DNA of 64,000 nt from Brevibacterium antiquum (GTDB lineage: Bacteria; Actinomycetota; Actinomycetes; Actinomycetales; Brevibacteriaceae), in the NCBI RefSeq assembly GCF_016107655.1, contig NZ_JABASX010000004.1, positions 186,001 through 250,000 on the forward strand. The letters are read 5' to 3'. Of the stretch, positions 16,799 to 26,040 are shown one piece after another. Position numbers and translations under genes: made by a program. The notes under the pieces were generated by a model. The model saw only the letters and a program-made list of their open reading frames with translations. It searched no databases and had not been told where the DNA came from. Every line of letters begins with the position of its first letter. Position 1 is the first letter of the stretch.

Positions 16799-17472
16799 GG
16801 TTGGGACCCAATCTGTTCACGTTCGCCTGCCCGGGCGACCTCGGCGGCGAAACGGCTGTGCGGAATGAGGGAAGCGACCGCGTGTGAGTCCTCCCAGTAG
16901 TCGACATCGGCCATGACGGGAACGGAGGCGACCCGGGCGCCGCTGCGGACGAGCGCCGCCTTGGTCAGAACGCCGGTATCAGGCCTCGACATCGCCACCG
17001 TGTCCAGGCAGGACGTCCAACGGGGGCTTCGTGCTGCCAGTATCCACCAACCTCCGTCCTCAGCCAGGCCCAGCGCTGCGTCATGGCATTCCAATGCCGC
17101 TGCCGCCGTCTGCAGGCTCTCTGCGGTGACTTGGGGTGTGTCCATACCGATTTGGACGACCCCGTTGCCGGCATCGGCGTCGTGGTGAGCGGCAACGAGC
17201 CGGGCCGAGAAGGAGCCTCCGCGCTGGGCGATGACGCGGTGCCTGCCACATGCCGAGGCGAGTTCGTCTGACTTTGCCGCCTCGGCGAGGTCACCGGTTA
17301 TCGCGATGACCACGGGCCACCCCAGACCGCCCACGACGTCCAGCGTGTCCAGCAGCGAAGCCGCGGCGATCCGTGCTGCCGCCTGATCCCCGACAGTTGT
17401 CGCCAATCTGGTTTTGGCTTGGCCGGCAACCGGCGCCTTGGCGACCACCAGCATTGTCGGTGGTGCGCTCAT
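16795..17472 (-). CDS. DUF2064 glycosyltransferase-like protein
   Basis: A 225-residue GT-A-like protein of the DUF2064 family, related to the nucleotidyltransferases of cofactor biosynthesis. The start MLVVAKAPVAGQAKTRLA is the conserved N-terminal nucleotide-binding loop, and GNGVVQIGMDTPQV plus ALGLAEDGGWWILA are the metal-site region and the family-specific motif. It overlaps both the GT2 and methyltransferase genes by 4 nt. DUF2064 genes commonly neighbour GT2 genes in actinobacteria, as here. The actual reaction is not established. Confidence 0.85.
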   Translation of the reverse strand: MSAPPTMLVVAKAPVAGQAKTRLATTVGDQAAARIAAASLLDTLDVVGGLGWPVVIAITGDLAEAAKSDELASACGRHRVIAQRGGSFSARLVAAHHDADAGNGVVQIGMDTPQVTAESLQTAAAALECHDAALGLAEDGGWWILAARSPRWTSCLDTVAMSRPDTGVLTKAALVRSGARVASVPVMADVDYWEDSHAVASLIPHSRFAAEVARAGEREQIGSQP

Positions 17473-18149
17473 GTCAGCACCCTTGCGAAATCAGAGATGG
17501 TCCGCCACGTCCCCAGCAGCGTTCCGGAAACCTTGGACTTCGTGCCTCGCGCACGCCTGCGGTAGACGATGTCCCTCTCGTGCACAGTCCAGCCCGCCCG
17601 CGAGGCCTTGATCATGAGCTCAAGCGGATAGCCGAACCGTCGGTCGGTGATATCCAACGCAAGAAGGTCGTCCCGGCGGCAGACCCGCATCGGAGCCAGA
17701 TCATGCACACCAAAGCCGCTGCTGCGTCGGATCCACCAGGCCAGGACAGCTGTTCCGGCTCGTGCATGCCAGGGCCAGACGCCGTTTCCCTCTGGTCTTC
17801 GGCGTCCGATCGCCATCGTGGCCGCCCCTTTGCTCACGACCGAAGCCAGCTCGGGCAGGTCGGCAGGATCCATCGAACCATCGCCATCAAGCACTGCCAC
17901 CAAGGGCGCCCTGGCCGCGAGGATTCCGGCGTGAACCGCAGCGCCGTAACCGGCGACATCCTCGTACACGACTTCGGCGCCCAGGCTGCGGGCGACCTCG
18001 GCGGTGCCATCGACCGACCCGTTGTCCACGACGATCACGTTCATGCCATCGGGGATGGTGCTGAAGACGCCGGGTAACGCCAGCGCCTCGTCGCGGCACG
18101 GAATCACCACAGTGCAGGCAAGCGGCTCACGTGCGAGAGGATCATCCAT
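17469..18149 (-). CDS. GT2-family glycosyltransferase
   Basis: A 226-residue GT-A glycosyltransferase. TVVIPCRDEALALPGVF is the nucleotide-binding start, VIVVDNGSVDGTAEVA follows, and LVAVLDGDGSMDPADLPE has the DxD metal site. The sequence resembles dolichyl- or undecaprenyl-phosphate sugar transferases, but without the membrane helices. It is the first gene of the leftward operon. Its ATG lies 6 nt behind a minus-strand -10 box (TAGTGT) and has no Shine-Dalgarno, so it is probably translated from a leaderless transcript. The acceptor is unknown; a lipid carrier used by the divergent GT-C-like protein is a reasonable guess. Confidence 0.88.
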   Translation of the reverse strand: MDDPLAREPLACTVVIPCRDEALALPGVFSTIPDGMNVIVVDNGSVDGTAEVARSLGAEVVYEDVAGYGAAVHAGILAARAPLVAVLDGDGSMDPADLPELASVVSKGAATMAIGRRRPEGNGVWPWHARAGTAVLAWWIRRSSGFGVHDLAPMRVCRRDDLLALDITDRRFGYPLELMIKASRAGWTVHERDIVYRRRARGTKSKVSGTLLGTWRTISDFARVLT

Positions 18150-18180
18150 AAGGTGACACTACCAGTGTTAGAATGTGATC
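18150..18180. promoter_or_regulatory. Divergent leaderless promoters with a shared palindromic operator
   Basis: The palindrome TGACACT-ACC-AGTGTTA (18154-18170, one mismatch) lies between two divergent start codons. The minus-strand -10 box TAGTGT (18156-18161) is inside it, 6 nt before the GT2 ATG. The plus-strand -10 box TAGAAT (18169-18174) overlaps its right end, 6 nt before the GTG of the GT-C-like gene. A dimeric repressor bound there would block both promoters. The symmetry and boxes are directly visible; the regulator is not identified. Confidence 0.6.
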
Positions 18181-19521
18181 GTGCCCACGCAAGCATCCTT
18201 ACTTTCCCGCCGGGCCTGGACCGCAGCGATAGTCAGCACACTCATCGGCGCGGGATTGGTCGCCGCCGCCATTGCCTGGCCGCGCGCGACGGGAACGGAT
18301 GTTTTCATCAACTGGCCTCCCCTGAAGGCGAGATGGACACCTGAGCCGGCACCCACCTTGGTGCTGCCGGTGCTCGTGGCACTGACCGGGTTTCTGTGCT
18401 GGCGACGCATCAGCTCCGCACTGAACTGGGGCCCCTATCTGGCTGCGGTCTTCGCCGGATCCTGGCTGTGGACGGCCGCGTTGGCTCATGTCGGCGGCAA
18501 GGAAAGCGTCAGCAAGGTGTTTGCACGCCCCAGTGAATACTTCGTCGATGCCAAAGAAGTCTCCTCGATCCCCGCGTTCTTGTCCGGATTCATCGAAAAA
18601 GTGCCTCTGCGTGCGCCCGACCACTGGCCCATTCACATTGCCGGGCATCCACCGGGCGCGACGCTGTTCTTCATCCTGCTCGACCGGATCGGCATCGAGG
18701 ACCCGTACACAGCTGGTGTCATCGTCATGACTCTCGGTTGCACCGCAGTCGTCGCAGTTCTCCTGACCGTCAAGACCTTGGCCTCGCAGGAGTTCGCCCG
18801 CCGTGCAGCGCCCTGGCTGATAGCCGCACCCGCGGCGATCTGGATGGGCGTGTCCGCTGATGCGCTGTTTACGGCAGTAGCCGCCTGGGGACTGGCGCTT
18901 CTGGCGCTGGCCGCGACAACAGACCGCAGCTCACGACTGATCGGCTTTGGTCTCCCCGCAGGGCTGTTACTCGGCCTGTGCGTCTATCTTTCCTACGGAC
19001 TGCTGCTGCTGGGGATCCTCGCCATCGCTGTGATCTATCTCGGCGGCAGGTGGACGGCACTGCCCTGGGCACTCGGCGGCGCGCTGCTCGTCGTTGCGGC
19101 ATTCACCCTGGCCGGATTCCGGTGGTGGGAGGGGTTCCCCGTACTGGTCACCCGCTATTACGACGGGATCCAACACAAACGGCAATTCGGCTATTGGGTG
19201 TGGGCGAACCTGGGCGCCTGGACCTTCACCAGCGGACTGGCGGTATGGGCGGCCTTTCCCCGCGGCATCGCCGAAGCGTGGCGGGGGGCCGACAGGGGGC
19301 GGCGTGTGGTCGCTGTCCTGGGCTGCGCCGGCTTCGTCTCGATCCTGGTGGCGACGCTGTCGGGCATGAGCAAAGCCGAGGTCGAACGAATCTGGTTGCC
19401 ATTCACAATCTGGACATTGGTGTTGCCATCGCTGTTGCCGCTGCGTTGGCAACGGCCACTGCTTGCCACACAGATGGCATCCGCGGTCGCCATCGAGTAC
19501 CTCTTGACGACGCAGTGGTGA
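18181..19521 (+). CDS. Polytopic GT-C-like membrane protein
   Basis: A 446-residue membrane protein with about eleven hydrophobic segments. A large first extracytoplasmic region contains APDHWPIHIAGHPPGATLFF, and near the end there is EVERIWLPFTIW. The acidic residue after the first helix and the R-IWLPF motif recall GT-C glycosyltransferases that use lipid-linked sugars, but no family name is certain. I chose the GTG 6 nt behind the -10 box TAGAAT over a GTG two codons earlier that touches the box. It is divergent from a GT2 gene that could make its lipid-sugar donor. Confidence 0.75.
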   Translation: MPTQASLLSRRAWTAAIVSTLIGAGLVAAAIAWPRATGTDVFINWPPLKARWTPEPAPTLVLPVLVALTGFLCWRRISSALNWGPYLAAVFAGSWLWTAALAHVGGKESVSKVFARPSEYFVDAKEVSSIPAFLSGFIEKVPLRAPDHWPIHIAGHPPGATLFFILLDRIGIEDPYTAGVIVMTLGCTAVVAVLLTVKTLASQEFARRAAPWLIAAPAAIWMGVSADALFTAVAAWGLALLALAATTDRSSRLIGFGLPAGLLLGLCVYLSYGLLLLGILAIAVIYLGGRWTALPWALGGALLVVAAFTLAGFRWWEGFPVLVTRYYDGIQHKRQFGYWVWANLGAWTFTSGLAVWAAFPRGIAEAWRGADRGRRVVAVLGCAGFVSILVATLSGMSKAEVERIWLPFTIWTLVLPSLLPLRWQRPLLATQMASAVAIEYLLTTQW

Positions 19522-19554
19522 AGGTTCTGCACTCGGAGTGGACATCCATCGGAT

Positions 19555-20230
19555 GAACGGACGGTCGCGGTGTACGTGACGAGGCTAGCCGCGAAGTGGC
19601 GACTCGCGTTCATGTGGCGTCTGTGAATCCCACCGACACCATGCTTCGCAGCGGCACACGTGTTCGGCGAACCGAAGAGGAGTCCCAGGTGCGTGTGCCC
19701 GGGATGGACGCCGCCGGAGTCCTCGAGGAGTTCGGAGACGGCGTTGAGACCGATCTCGCAGTCGGCGACCATGTGATGGCAGTGGTCGCGCCTACAGGAG
19801 CGCACGGTGCCTATTCGGACCATATCGCCGTGCCCATCGAGTCAGTCGCCCGCGCCCCGCACGGGTTCGACCACCAGGAGGCGGCCACGTTGCCGATGAA
19901 TGGGCTCACCGCCCGTCTGGCGCTGGATACCCTGGGGCTTGAGAAGGGCAGCGTGCTCGCGGTGACCGGTGCAGCCGGCACGATGGGCGGGTACGCCGAG
20001 GCGACGACTTCCCGCAGCTCGTACGAGAGCGGTACCCCGACGGTGTGTCTGGCGTGATCGACGGAGCGCTTATGCACGAGAGCACGGCAAACTCGATGAG
20101 CTCCGCCAACTCGCTGAGGACGGAACGCTCACTGCAGGTGGCGGAGACATTCTCCCAAGACCAGGCTCCGGCAGCGCATCGTCGCTTGGAGGCAGGCGGC
20201 GTCCGCGGGCGACTCGTCCTGGAATTCTGA
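19555..20230 (+). pseudogene. Broken NADP-dependent quinone oxidoreductase
   Basis: A wrecked zinc-free alcohol dehydrogenase/quinone oxidoreductase gene. Its pieces lie in order but in different frames. ASVNPTDTMLRSG to VLAVTGAAGTMGGYA is in one frame, which stops at 20057. GVIDGALMHES follows in a second frame, YAREHGKLDELRQLAEDGTL in a third, and the typical C-terminus AHRRLEAGGVRGRLVLEF is again in the second frame. The N-terminal 20 or so residues are missing after an in-frame stop, and about 100 residues of the cofactor domain are deleted. Part of the gene could still give a 153-codon truncated product, which would lack a functional Rossmann domain. Confidence 0.85.
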
Positions 20231-20322
20231 TCACGAGCGCACTCCGGGACGAGACTCAGGCACCCGTCATCGGTGCCGAGGTCGCGCTCCTCGTGCCACA
20301 TGATGCGATGAAACACAGGGTA

Positions 20323-20334
20323 TAGGCTCCTACC
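20323..20334 (+). promoter_or_regulatory. Probable leaderless promoter of xdhC-like gene
   Basis: TAGGCT (20323-20328) fits a TANNNT -10 box and stands 6 nt before the ATG of the XdhC-family gene. No Shine-Dalgarno is present. A -35 box is not evident, so the call rests on spacing alone. Confidence 0.4.
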
Positions 20335-21486
20335 ATGTTGGATGTCCTCACCGCCGCACAGCAGCGGCTCTACGATGCGGAGGAACCGCAGGACGTTGTG
20401 GTCGCGACCATCGTCGGGACCGATGGTTCGGTGCCGCGGCCGGTGGGGACCTCGATGCTGGTCGACGCTGCAGATGAGATCCACGGTTCCCTCACAGGAG
20501 GATGCGTCGAAGGCGCCGTCCTCGAAGCTTGCCGAGAGGCGCTCGCCACCGGAGCGGCCACAGTTCAGAGATACGGCTACAGCGATGATGATGCCTTCGC
20601 CGTCGGTCTGATGTGCGGTGGCAGCATCGACGTGCTCGTCCAGCCCTTCAGAGCCGCTCGCTCGGATCTGCGACAGGAAACCGATCAGCAGGATCCGATC
20701 GCGATGGTGATGCGACTTCCTGCTGCCGACCACGATGAGTCCTCCAGCGCCCTTGCCGTCAGCGAAGACGCACTCAAGGAGAGTTCCGGACGAGCTGCGG
20801 GCTCTCTTGCCGCGGGTCTGGGCACGGTCGTCCCGCCCTCGGCGCTCGACTCCGCGGTCAGGCATGCTGAGTCGATGATCCGCAGCGGGAGCACGGGCAC
20901 AGTCCGCATCGCTGCGGCCGAAGGCAACCGCAATCCGATCGACCTCTTCATCGAGACCCGGATACCACCGGCCCACCTGGTCATCATCGGAGCGAACGCC
21001 TTCGGGCGGGCCCTGGTGGAAGCTGCCCTGCCACTGGGCCACCGCATCACGCTGTGCGATCCCCGCCCCGCCTTCACCGGCCCGATGTCGTTTCCCGGCG
21101 CCGAGGTGGTCCGAGCCTGGCCGCACCGTTTCCTCACCGAAGCTGCCGACTTGGGAGCGGTCGATGAGCGCAGCATGATCTGCGTCCTCAGCCACGACCC
21201 GAAGGTCGACATCCCCACACTGGTCCGTGCGCTCGACCTCGACGTCGCCTATGTCGGGGCGATGGGCTCACGCCGCAGCGACCGCGACCGACGCAGTGCC
21301 CTGCAGGAGGCAGGAGTCGACAGCAGAGCGTTGGAGCGGCTGCACTCTCCGATCGGTCTCGATGTGAACGCGATGACGCCCGCCGAGGTGGCCGTCTCGA
21401 TTCTCGCGGAGATCCTCGCTGTGCGAGGCGGCAGGACGCAGGCAGTGCCCCTCAGCTGCCGGTCGGGGGCACTGCACCCTCACTGA
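20335..21486 (+). CDS. XdhC/CoxI family molybdenum-cofactor chaperone
   Basis: A 383-residue XdhC-family protein that would bind, sulfurate or protect the molybdenum cofactor before insertion into a xanthine-oxidase-family enzyme. The N-terminal domain has VVATIVGTDGSVPRPVGTSM and GSLTGGCVEGAVLEAC, the conserved XdhC cysteine region. The C-terminal Rossmann domain has HLVIIGANAFGRALVEAALP and AYVGAMGSRRSDRDRR, then HSPIGLDVNAMTPAEVAVSI. It converges on the mocA/paoCBA-like operon (35-nt 3' overlap), which encodes the likely client enzyme. Confidence 0.92.
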   Translation: MLDVLTAAQQRLYDAEEPQDVVVATIVGTDGSVPRPVGTSMLVDAADEIHGSLTGGCVEGAVLEACREALATGAATVQRYGYSDDDAFAVGLMCGGSIDVLVQPFRAARSDLRQETDQQDPIAMVMRLPAADHDESSSALAVSEDALKESSGRAAGSLAAGLGTVVPPSALDSAVRHAESMIRSGSTGTVRIAAAEGNRNPIDLFIETRIPPAHLVIIGANAFGRALVEAALPLGHRITLCDPRPAFTGPMSFPGAEVVRAWPHRFLTEAADLGAVDERSMICVLSHDPKVDIPTLVRALDLDVAYVGAMGSRRSDRDRRSALQEAGVDSRALERLHSPIGLDVNAMTPAEVAVSILAEILAVRGGRTQAVPLSCRSGALHPH

Positions 21487-22141
21487 CCGTGCGATCCAGT
21501 CGGTCGAGAAGATGCAGATCCGCGGGCACATCGATGTCGTCGCCGTCATCGAGGTCGCTGCAGTCGACCAGCGCAACGATGTCACGGTGGGCGATGAGCA
21601 GCTCGCGAGCACCGATGTCATCGTGGGCGGCAGCGGCCACCTCGGCGGTCCAGATCGCATCGAAGAGAACAGGGTGTCCACGGTGCAGCCGCCAGCTCCG
21701 ATCACGATGGGCGGCCGCGGTGATGGCGCCCGGACGATGAGCGGCGATGACGCGTTCGACTTCCGCCGGGCAGATGCCAGGTCGGTCGACGGGCGTCACC
21801 AGGACAGTGCGTCCAGGGCCGATCGAGTCCAGGCCGCGGCGCAGCGATGAACCCAGTCCCTCATCCCACTCAGGATTGTGAGCCAATCGGACATGATCCC
21901 GGCCTTTCAGAAGGGTCGCGACCTCCTCGGCTCCGGCTCCGGTGACGACCGTGACGTTGCAGCAGCCTCCTGAGAGCAAGGAGTCCACGAGGGACTCAAC
22001 GAGGGTGCGGCCGTTGCTGCGCAGCAGTGCCTTCGGTCCCAAGCCCAATCGACGACCTGCGCCGGCGGCGAGGACGAGCCCGCACGGGCCCTGCAAGGCT
22101 GCAGAGTTGATCGACGGCTCCTGGTCGGGGCTCGCAGTCAT
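21452..22141 (-). CDS. MocA-like molybdenum cofactor cytidylyltransferase
   Basis: A 229-residue NTP transferase. GLVLAAGAGRRLGLGPKALL is the nucleotide-binding signature of the MobA/MocA fold, NPEWDEGLGSSLRRGL is typical of MocA, and TVLVTPVDRPGI has the metal-binding aspartate. MocA converts Mo-molybdopterin to its cytosine dinucleotide form used by aldehyde oxidoreductases. The chosen ATG lies 22 nt after the large-subunit gene; longer frames are shadows over that gene. The last codons overlap the xdhC-like 3' end on the other strand. Confidence 0.87.
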   Translation of the reverse strand: MTASPDQEPSINSAALQGPCGLVLAAGAGRRLGLGPKALLRSNGRTLVESLVDSLLSGGCCNVTVVTGAGAEEVATLLKGRDHVRLAHNPEWDEGLGSSLRRGLDSIGPGRTVLVTPVDRPGICPAEVERVIAAHRPGAITAAAHRDRSWRLHRGHPVLFDAIWTAEVAAAAHDDIGARELLIAHRDIVALVDCSDLDDGDDIDVPADLHLLDRLDRTVSEGAVPPTGS

Positions 22142-22163
22142 CGTGGCAGGTCGAGTTTCGCCG

Positions 22164-24236
22164 TCATCGGGGCAGGAACGCGTCACCGAAGAGCGGCAGA
22201 TCGCGCACCCGCACCCCGGTCGCGTTATAAGCGGCATTTGCGAGTGCCGCCGCCGCACCCACGATGCCGATCTCCCCGATCCCGCGCGCCCCGAGCGGAC
22301 CGGCCTGCGGGTCCTCCTCGTCGAGCCAAGCCGCCTCGATCTCAGCAACGTCGGCATTGACGGGAACGTGGTATTCGGCGAGGTCGTGGTTGACGACGTG
22401 GCCGAACCGGGGATCGAGCTCGCCCTTCTCATGAAGGGCCATTCCCAGGCCCATGGTCATCCCGCCGATGAACTGTGAACGAGCGGTGCGCGGGTTCACG
22501 ATCCGTCCGGCGGAGAACATTCCGAACATGCGGTTGACACGGATCTCGCCGGTGGCGGCGTGGATGCGGACTTCGGCGAAATGAGCACCGAAGGAGTGCA
22601 GAGCGAACTTCTCTGCTGCCGGGTTCGCCTGTGCCTCACCCTGCGACTGGGCTCCGGATGCGGGGTCGGTTCCATGCTCGCGTCGGAACGTCTCGGCGGC
22701 GGCGAGGACCGCGGCGCTCCAGCTCGCCAACCCGGTGGAGCCGCCGGCGACAGTCGCATTCGGCAGGTCGGTGTCGCCGATCTGCAGCTCCACCTGTTCG
22801 ATGGGAACGTCAAGGGAGTCCGCTGCGACCTGGGTCAGGGCAGTCCAGGTGCCGGTGCCCAGATCCGCGGCCGCGATGGCCACCTCGTAGCCATCAGAGG
22901 TCCGGCGGATCCGTGCGACAGAGCCGGGCTGCCTGCCTGCCGGATAGGTGGCGGAGGCGACACCCATGCCGATGAGCCAGCCGTTGTCCCGCCGAGTGCG
23001 CGGTTGAGAACTTCGCTCGTCCCAACCGAAGCGCTCCGCTCCTTCGCGGAGGCAGTCCACGAGACGGCGCTGATTGAACGGCAACCCCGTGTCCGGGTCG
23101 TTCTCGGGGTCGTTGCGCACACGCAGCTCGATCGGGTCGATTCCGCTGGCCACAGCAAGTTCGTCCATGGCGATCTCGATCCCGACCATGCCCGGGGCCT
23201 CCCCGGGAGCTCGCATCCACGAGGGCACGGGCACATCCAGAGGGACCACTCGCTGGGTGAGGCGGCGATTGTCGCCTGCGTACATCATGCGGGCAGGCTT
23301 CGTCGCCTCCTCCGGGAACTCCTTGGTCTGCGACGACATGGAGACCGCGTCGAAGGCGAAGGCCGTGATCGTGCCGTCGGCTCGTGCGCCCAGACGAATA
23401 TGCTGCAGGGTCGGAGCCCTGTAGCCGGTGATCGAGAACATCTGCTGCCGGGTCACTGCGTACTTCACGGGACGTCCCGGCACCGCTTTGGCCGCGAGTG
23501 CGGCCAGCATCATATCGGCGTGGGGCACGCCCTTGGAGCCGAAGCCCCCTCCCACATGCGGGGAGACGATGCGAAGCTGGTCAGGCTCAAGACCGAGGAT
23601 GGGTGCCAGTGTCGACCGTGTGGGGTGCACGCCCTGGGTCGACGTCCACAGCGTCAGTTCGCCTCTGTCCCAGCGGGCGATGGTGGTGTGCGGTTCCATG
23701 GGGTTGTTGTGCTCCATGGGAGTGCTGTAGCGCTGATCGATGCTGACGGCAGCCTCGGCGAGGGCCGAGTCGACATCGCCGACGGTGACGTCCCCGCCGC
23801 CGGACTCCGGAGGACGGGAAGCAGGATGGTCCTCCCGCAGCTCGACATCATGGTCCTCCTGCACGTAGCTGACGGTGATGAGGTCCGCAGCGTGGCGGGC
23901 CTGCTCCGGGGTGGTGGCGATGACAGCACCGAGGTACTGTCCGCGGAATCCGATCTCCGGAGAGCGCAGGATCGCCAGCTCCGCGTCATCCGTGCTCTGC
24001 AGGGCCGGTGCGTTCTCATGGGTGAGCACATGCACGACCCCGTCTGCTGCCTCGGCCGCGGAGGTGTCGATGGTGGCTGCGCGTCCCCGCGCGATCATCG
24101 CCAGGAGGGGGCAGAGGTAGAGAGGGTCATCGACCGGGTGCTCGTACGCGTAGGTGGCGCGACCGCGGACCTTGTCGGGTCCGTCCAGACGCACCTGCCG
24201 GGTGCCGATGGCTGAGGTTGCCAGCAGATCACTCAT
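22164..24236 (-). CDS. Aldehyde/xanthine oxidoreductase molybdenum subunit (PaoC/YagR-like)
   Basis: A 690-residue molybdopterin-binding large subunit of the xanthine oxidase family. Visible are [17 protein letters not shown] (substrate-pocket loop), [10 protein letters not shown] (molybdopterin-binding loop), and GARGIGEIG near the C-terminus with the catalytic base Glu655. It overlaps the FAD subunit gene by 8 nt. The length and split-subunit arrangement match PaoC/YagR rather than the XdhB type. It would oxidise aldehydes or N-heterocycles with water as oxygen source, together with the two small subunits. The substrate is unknown. Confidence 0.9.
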   Translation of the reverse strand: MSDLLATSAIGTRQVRLDGPDKVRGRATYAYEHPVDDPLYLCPLLAMIARGRAATIDTSAAEAADGVVHVLTHENAPALQSTDDAELAILRSPEIGFRGQYLGAVIATTPEQARHAADLITVSYVQEDHDVELREDHPASRPPESGGGDVTVGDVDSALAEAAVSIDQRYSTPMEHNNPMEPHTTIARWDRGELTLWTSTQGVHPTRSTLAPILGLEPDQLRIVSPHVGGGFGSKGVPHADMMLAALAAKAVPGRPVKYAVTRQQMFSITGYRAPTLQHIRLGARADGTITAFAFDAVSMSSQTKEFPEEATKPARMMYAGDNRRLTQRVVPLDVPVPSWMRAPGEAPGMVGIEIAMDELAVASGIDPIELRVRNDPENDPDTGLPFNQRRLVDCLREGAERFGWDERSSQPRTRRDNGWLIGMGVASATYPAGRQPGSVARIRRTSDGYEVAIAAADLGTGTWTALTQVAADSLDVPIEQVELQIGDTDLPNATVAGGSTGLASWSAAVLAAAETFRREHGTDPASGAQSQGEAQANPAAEKFALHSFGAHFAEVRIHAATGEIRVNRMFGMFSAGRIVNPRTARSQFIGGMTMGLGMALHEKGELDPRFGHVVNHDLAEYHVPVNADVAEIEAAWLDEEDPQAGPLGARGIGEIGIVGAAAALANAAYNATGVRVRDLPLFGDAFLPR

Positions 24237-25263
24237 GAGCGTCCTCCGTGGTGTCGTCCAGCTTCGACTCCGGGCCGCCGGTCAGCTCGGTGAGCACCGT
24301 CGTGATCGCACCGCGCGCCATCTGGACCTTGAAGCGGTTGCCTTCCAAGGGCTCGGCGGCCGCGAGTTCAGCATCGGCGGCCTGCAGAAACGTCTTCTCG
24401 TTCGGCTCCGCGCCTCGCAGCACTGCCTCGGCGGCGCGTGCACGCCAGGGTTTGTGGGCGACGCCACCCAGAGCGATCGCGGCCTCGCGGATCACCGGCT
24501 TCGGTCCCGAGTCATCGACGTCGACCGTGGCGGCGACCGAGACCAGCGCGAAGGCGTAGGACGCACGGTCACGGATCTTTCGATACGTCGAGCGTCCAGC
24601 GCGTGGGGGAGGGAGTTCGAGGGCGGTGATGAGCTCCCCGTGCTCAAGGATCGTGTCCCGCTCGGGTTGCTCGCCGGGCAGCCGATGGAGTTCGTCGACC
24701 GGAATCCGGCGCTCACCGTGAGGACCGAGGACGACGACAGTGGCGTCGAGAGCGGCCAGCGCGACCGCCATATCTGAAGGGTGGGTCGCAACGCAGTCCT
24801 GTGAGGCGCCGAGGATCGCGTGGTAGCGGGTGTAGCCGCCGATGGCCGAGCAGCCGGAGCCGGGTTCGCGCTTGTTGCACGGCGTCGAGGTGTCCTGGAA
24901 GTACACGCATCTGGTGCGCTGGAGGAGGTTGCCGCCCATGCTCGCTGCGTTGCGCAGCTGACCGGAGGCACCTGAGAGCAGGGCTCGCGAGAGCATCGGA
25001 TAGTCGCGGCGGACTCGCATGTCGGCGGCGGCATCGCTGTTGCGCACCATCGCACCGATGCGCAGTCCCGAGTCATCGAGGACCTCGATGTCGGTGAGGT
25101 CCAGGCCGTTGATGTCGACGACCAGTCCCGGTTCCGTGACACCGAGCTTGAGGTGATCGACGAGGTTGGTTCCGCCTGCCAGAAACACTGCGTCTGGTCG
25201 CTCGGTGAGCACGGCGACGGCGTCAGCGGTGTCGGTGGTGCGTATGTAGTCGAAGGGGTTCAT
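24229..25263 (-). CDS. FAD-binding subunit with 4Fe-4S site (PaoB/YagS-like)
   Basis: A 344-residue FAD subunit of a molybdenum hydroxylase. [15 protein letters not shown] is the pyrophosphate-binding motif, and [15 protein letters not shown] the second FAD contact. The insert with Cys119, Cys129, Cys138 and Cys157 ([22 protein letters not shown]) corresponds to the 4Fe-4S cluster seen in PaoB, which ordinary xanthine dehydrogenase medium subunits lack. The ATG overlaps the stop of the iron-sulfur subunit. It relays electrons from the molybdenum and 2Fe-2S centres to an external acceptor. Confidence 0.9.
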   Translation of the reverse strand: MNPFDYIRTTDTADAVAVLTERPDAVFLAGGTNLVDHLKLGVTEPGLVVDINGLDLTDIEVLDDSGLRIGAMVRNSDAAADMRVRRDYPMLSRALLSGASGQLRNAASMGGNLLQRTRCVYFQDTSTPCNKREPGSGCSAIGGYTRYHAILGASQDCVATHPSDMAVALAALDATVVVLGPHGERRIPVDELHRLPGEQPERDTILEHGELITALELPPPRAGRSTYRKIRDRASYAFALVSVAATVDVDDSGPKPVIREAAIALGGVAHKPWRARAAEAVLRGAEPNEKTFLQAADAELAAAEPLEGNRFKVQMARGAITTVLTELTGGPESKLDDTTEDAHE

Positions 25264-25772
25264 CGCGACTCCTCGGCGGCTTGGCTGACGGCCGCGACGA
25301 TGTTGACGTAGGCTCCGCACCGGCACAGATTGCCGCTCATGCGCTCGCGGATCTCCTCATCAGTGAGGTCGACCGGAGCCTCCAGATCCTCAGTGACCAC
25401 GCTCGGGGCGTCGTCGGCCGCCTCCTGCAGCATGCCGGCGGCCGAGCAGACCTGGCCCGGAGTGCAGTAGCCGCACTGGAAAGCGTCCTGTTCGAGGAAT
25501 GCGCGGTGCAGCGGGGAGAGTTCACCGTCTGTGGCCAGGCCGTCGGAGGTCGTGACGGCAGCAGCGTCATGGGACAGCGCGAGCGCCAGGCAGGAGTTCA
25601 GCCGGCGGCCGTCGACCAGAACCGTGCATGCGCCGCATTGACCATGGTCGCAGCCCTTTTTGGGAGACATCACCCCCAGTCGGTCGCGCAGTGCATCGAG
25701 CAGAGTGGTTCGGGGGTCCACGGCCAGCGTGTGCTCCTGGCCGTCGACGGTGAGGTTCAGCGGATGGTCCAC
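25260..25772 (-). CDS. 2Fe-2S subunit (PaoA/YagT-like)
   Basis: A 170-residue iron-sulfur subunit. The plant-type ferredoxin site is Cys41, Cys46, Cys49 and Cys61 ([13 protein letters not shown], then LNSC). The second 2Fe-2S site is Cys100, Cys103, Cys150 and Cys152 (FQCGYC and GNLCRCGAY). A GTG with GGAGG placed 8 nt upstream was chosen as start. No Tat leader is seen, so unlike the E. coli PaoA the complex should stay in the cytoplasm. It is the first gene of the operon with the FAD and molybdenum subunits and mocA. The 268 nt upstream, to the symporter gene, hold no gene that I can see. Confidence 0.92.
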   Translation of the reverse strand: MDHPLNLTVDGQEHTLAVDPRTTLLDALRDRLGVMSPKKGCDHGQCGACTVLVDGRRLNSCLALALSHDAAAVTTSDGLATDGELSPLHRAFLEQDAFQCGYCTPGQVCSAAGMLQEAADDAPSVVTEDLEAPVDLTDEEIRERMSGNLCRCGAYVNIVAAVSQAAEESR

Positions 25773-26040
25773 GAGAACCGCCTCCAGACAGCGTTGTCGA
25801 CGTCCGTCAAACCTACCCCCGCTGCGGGAGGTGGACAAGGGGTCGTCGCGGACAAGCTGGGCTATCAGACACCCGCGCGTTCGGAACACCCGTGTCAGAC
25901 AACCGGGCAGTCATCAGATCGGGGAAATGCCGGTCATCTCGAGACGGACGTGAGTTAGAGTGACAATTGGTCAGTATCATTGCGGGCCGGGGTGTCACCA
26001 TCTCCAGCTGGCACTCATCTGCGAAGGAGCACCGTCGAAC

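Noticed and set aside
15572..16900. 442-codon plus-strand frame opposite the molybdoenzyme and methyltransferase
   Set aside because: It crosses two genes with clear motifs on the other strand and has no domain of its own.
22560..24215. 551-codon open frame on the plus strand opposite the molybdenum subunit
   Set aside because: Antisense of a gene with clear xanthine-oxidase motifs; the frame has no recognisable domain and no ribosome-binding site.
25969..25981. TGACAATTGGTCA as an operator before the symporter gene
   Set aside because: Only 4-bp perfect arms around an asymmetric centre; too weak without comparative data.
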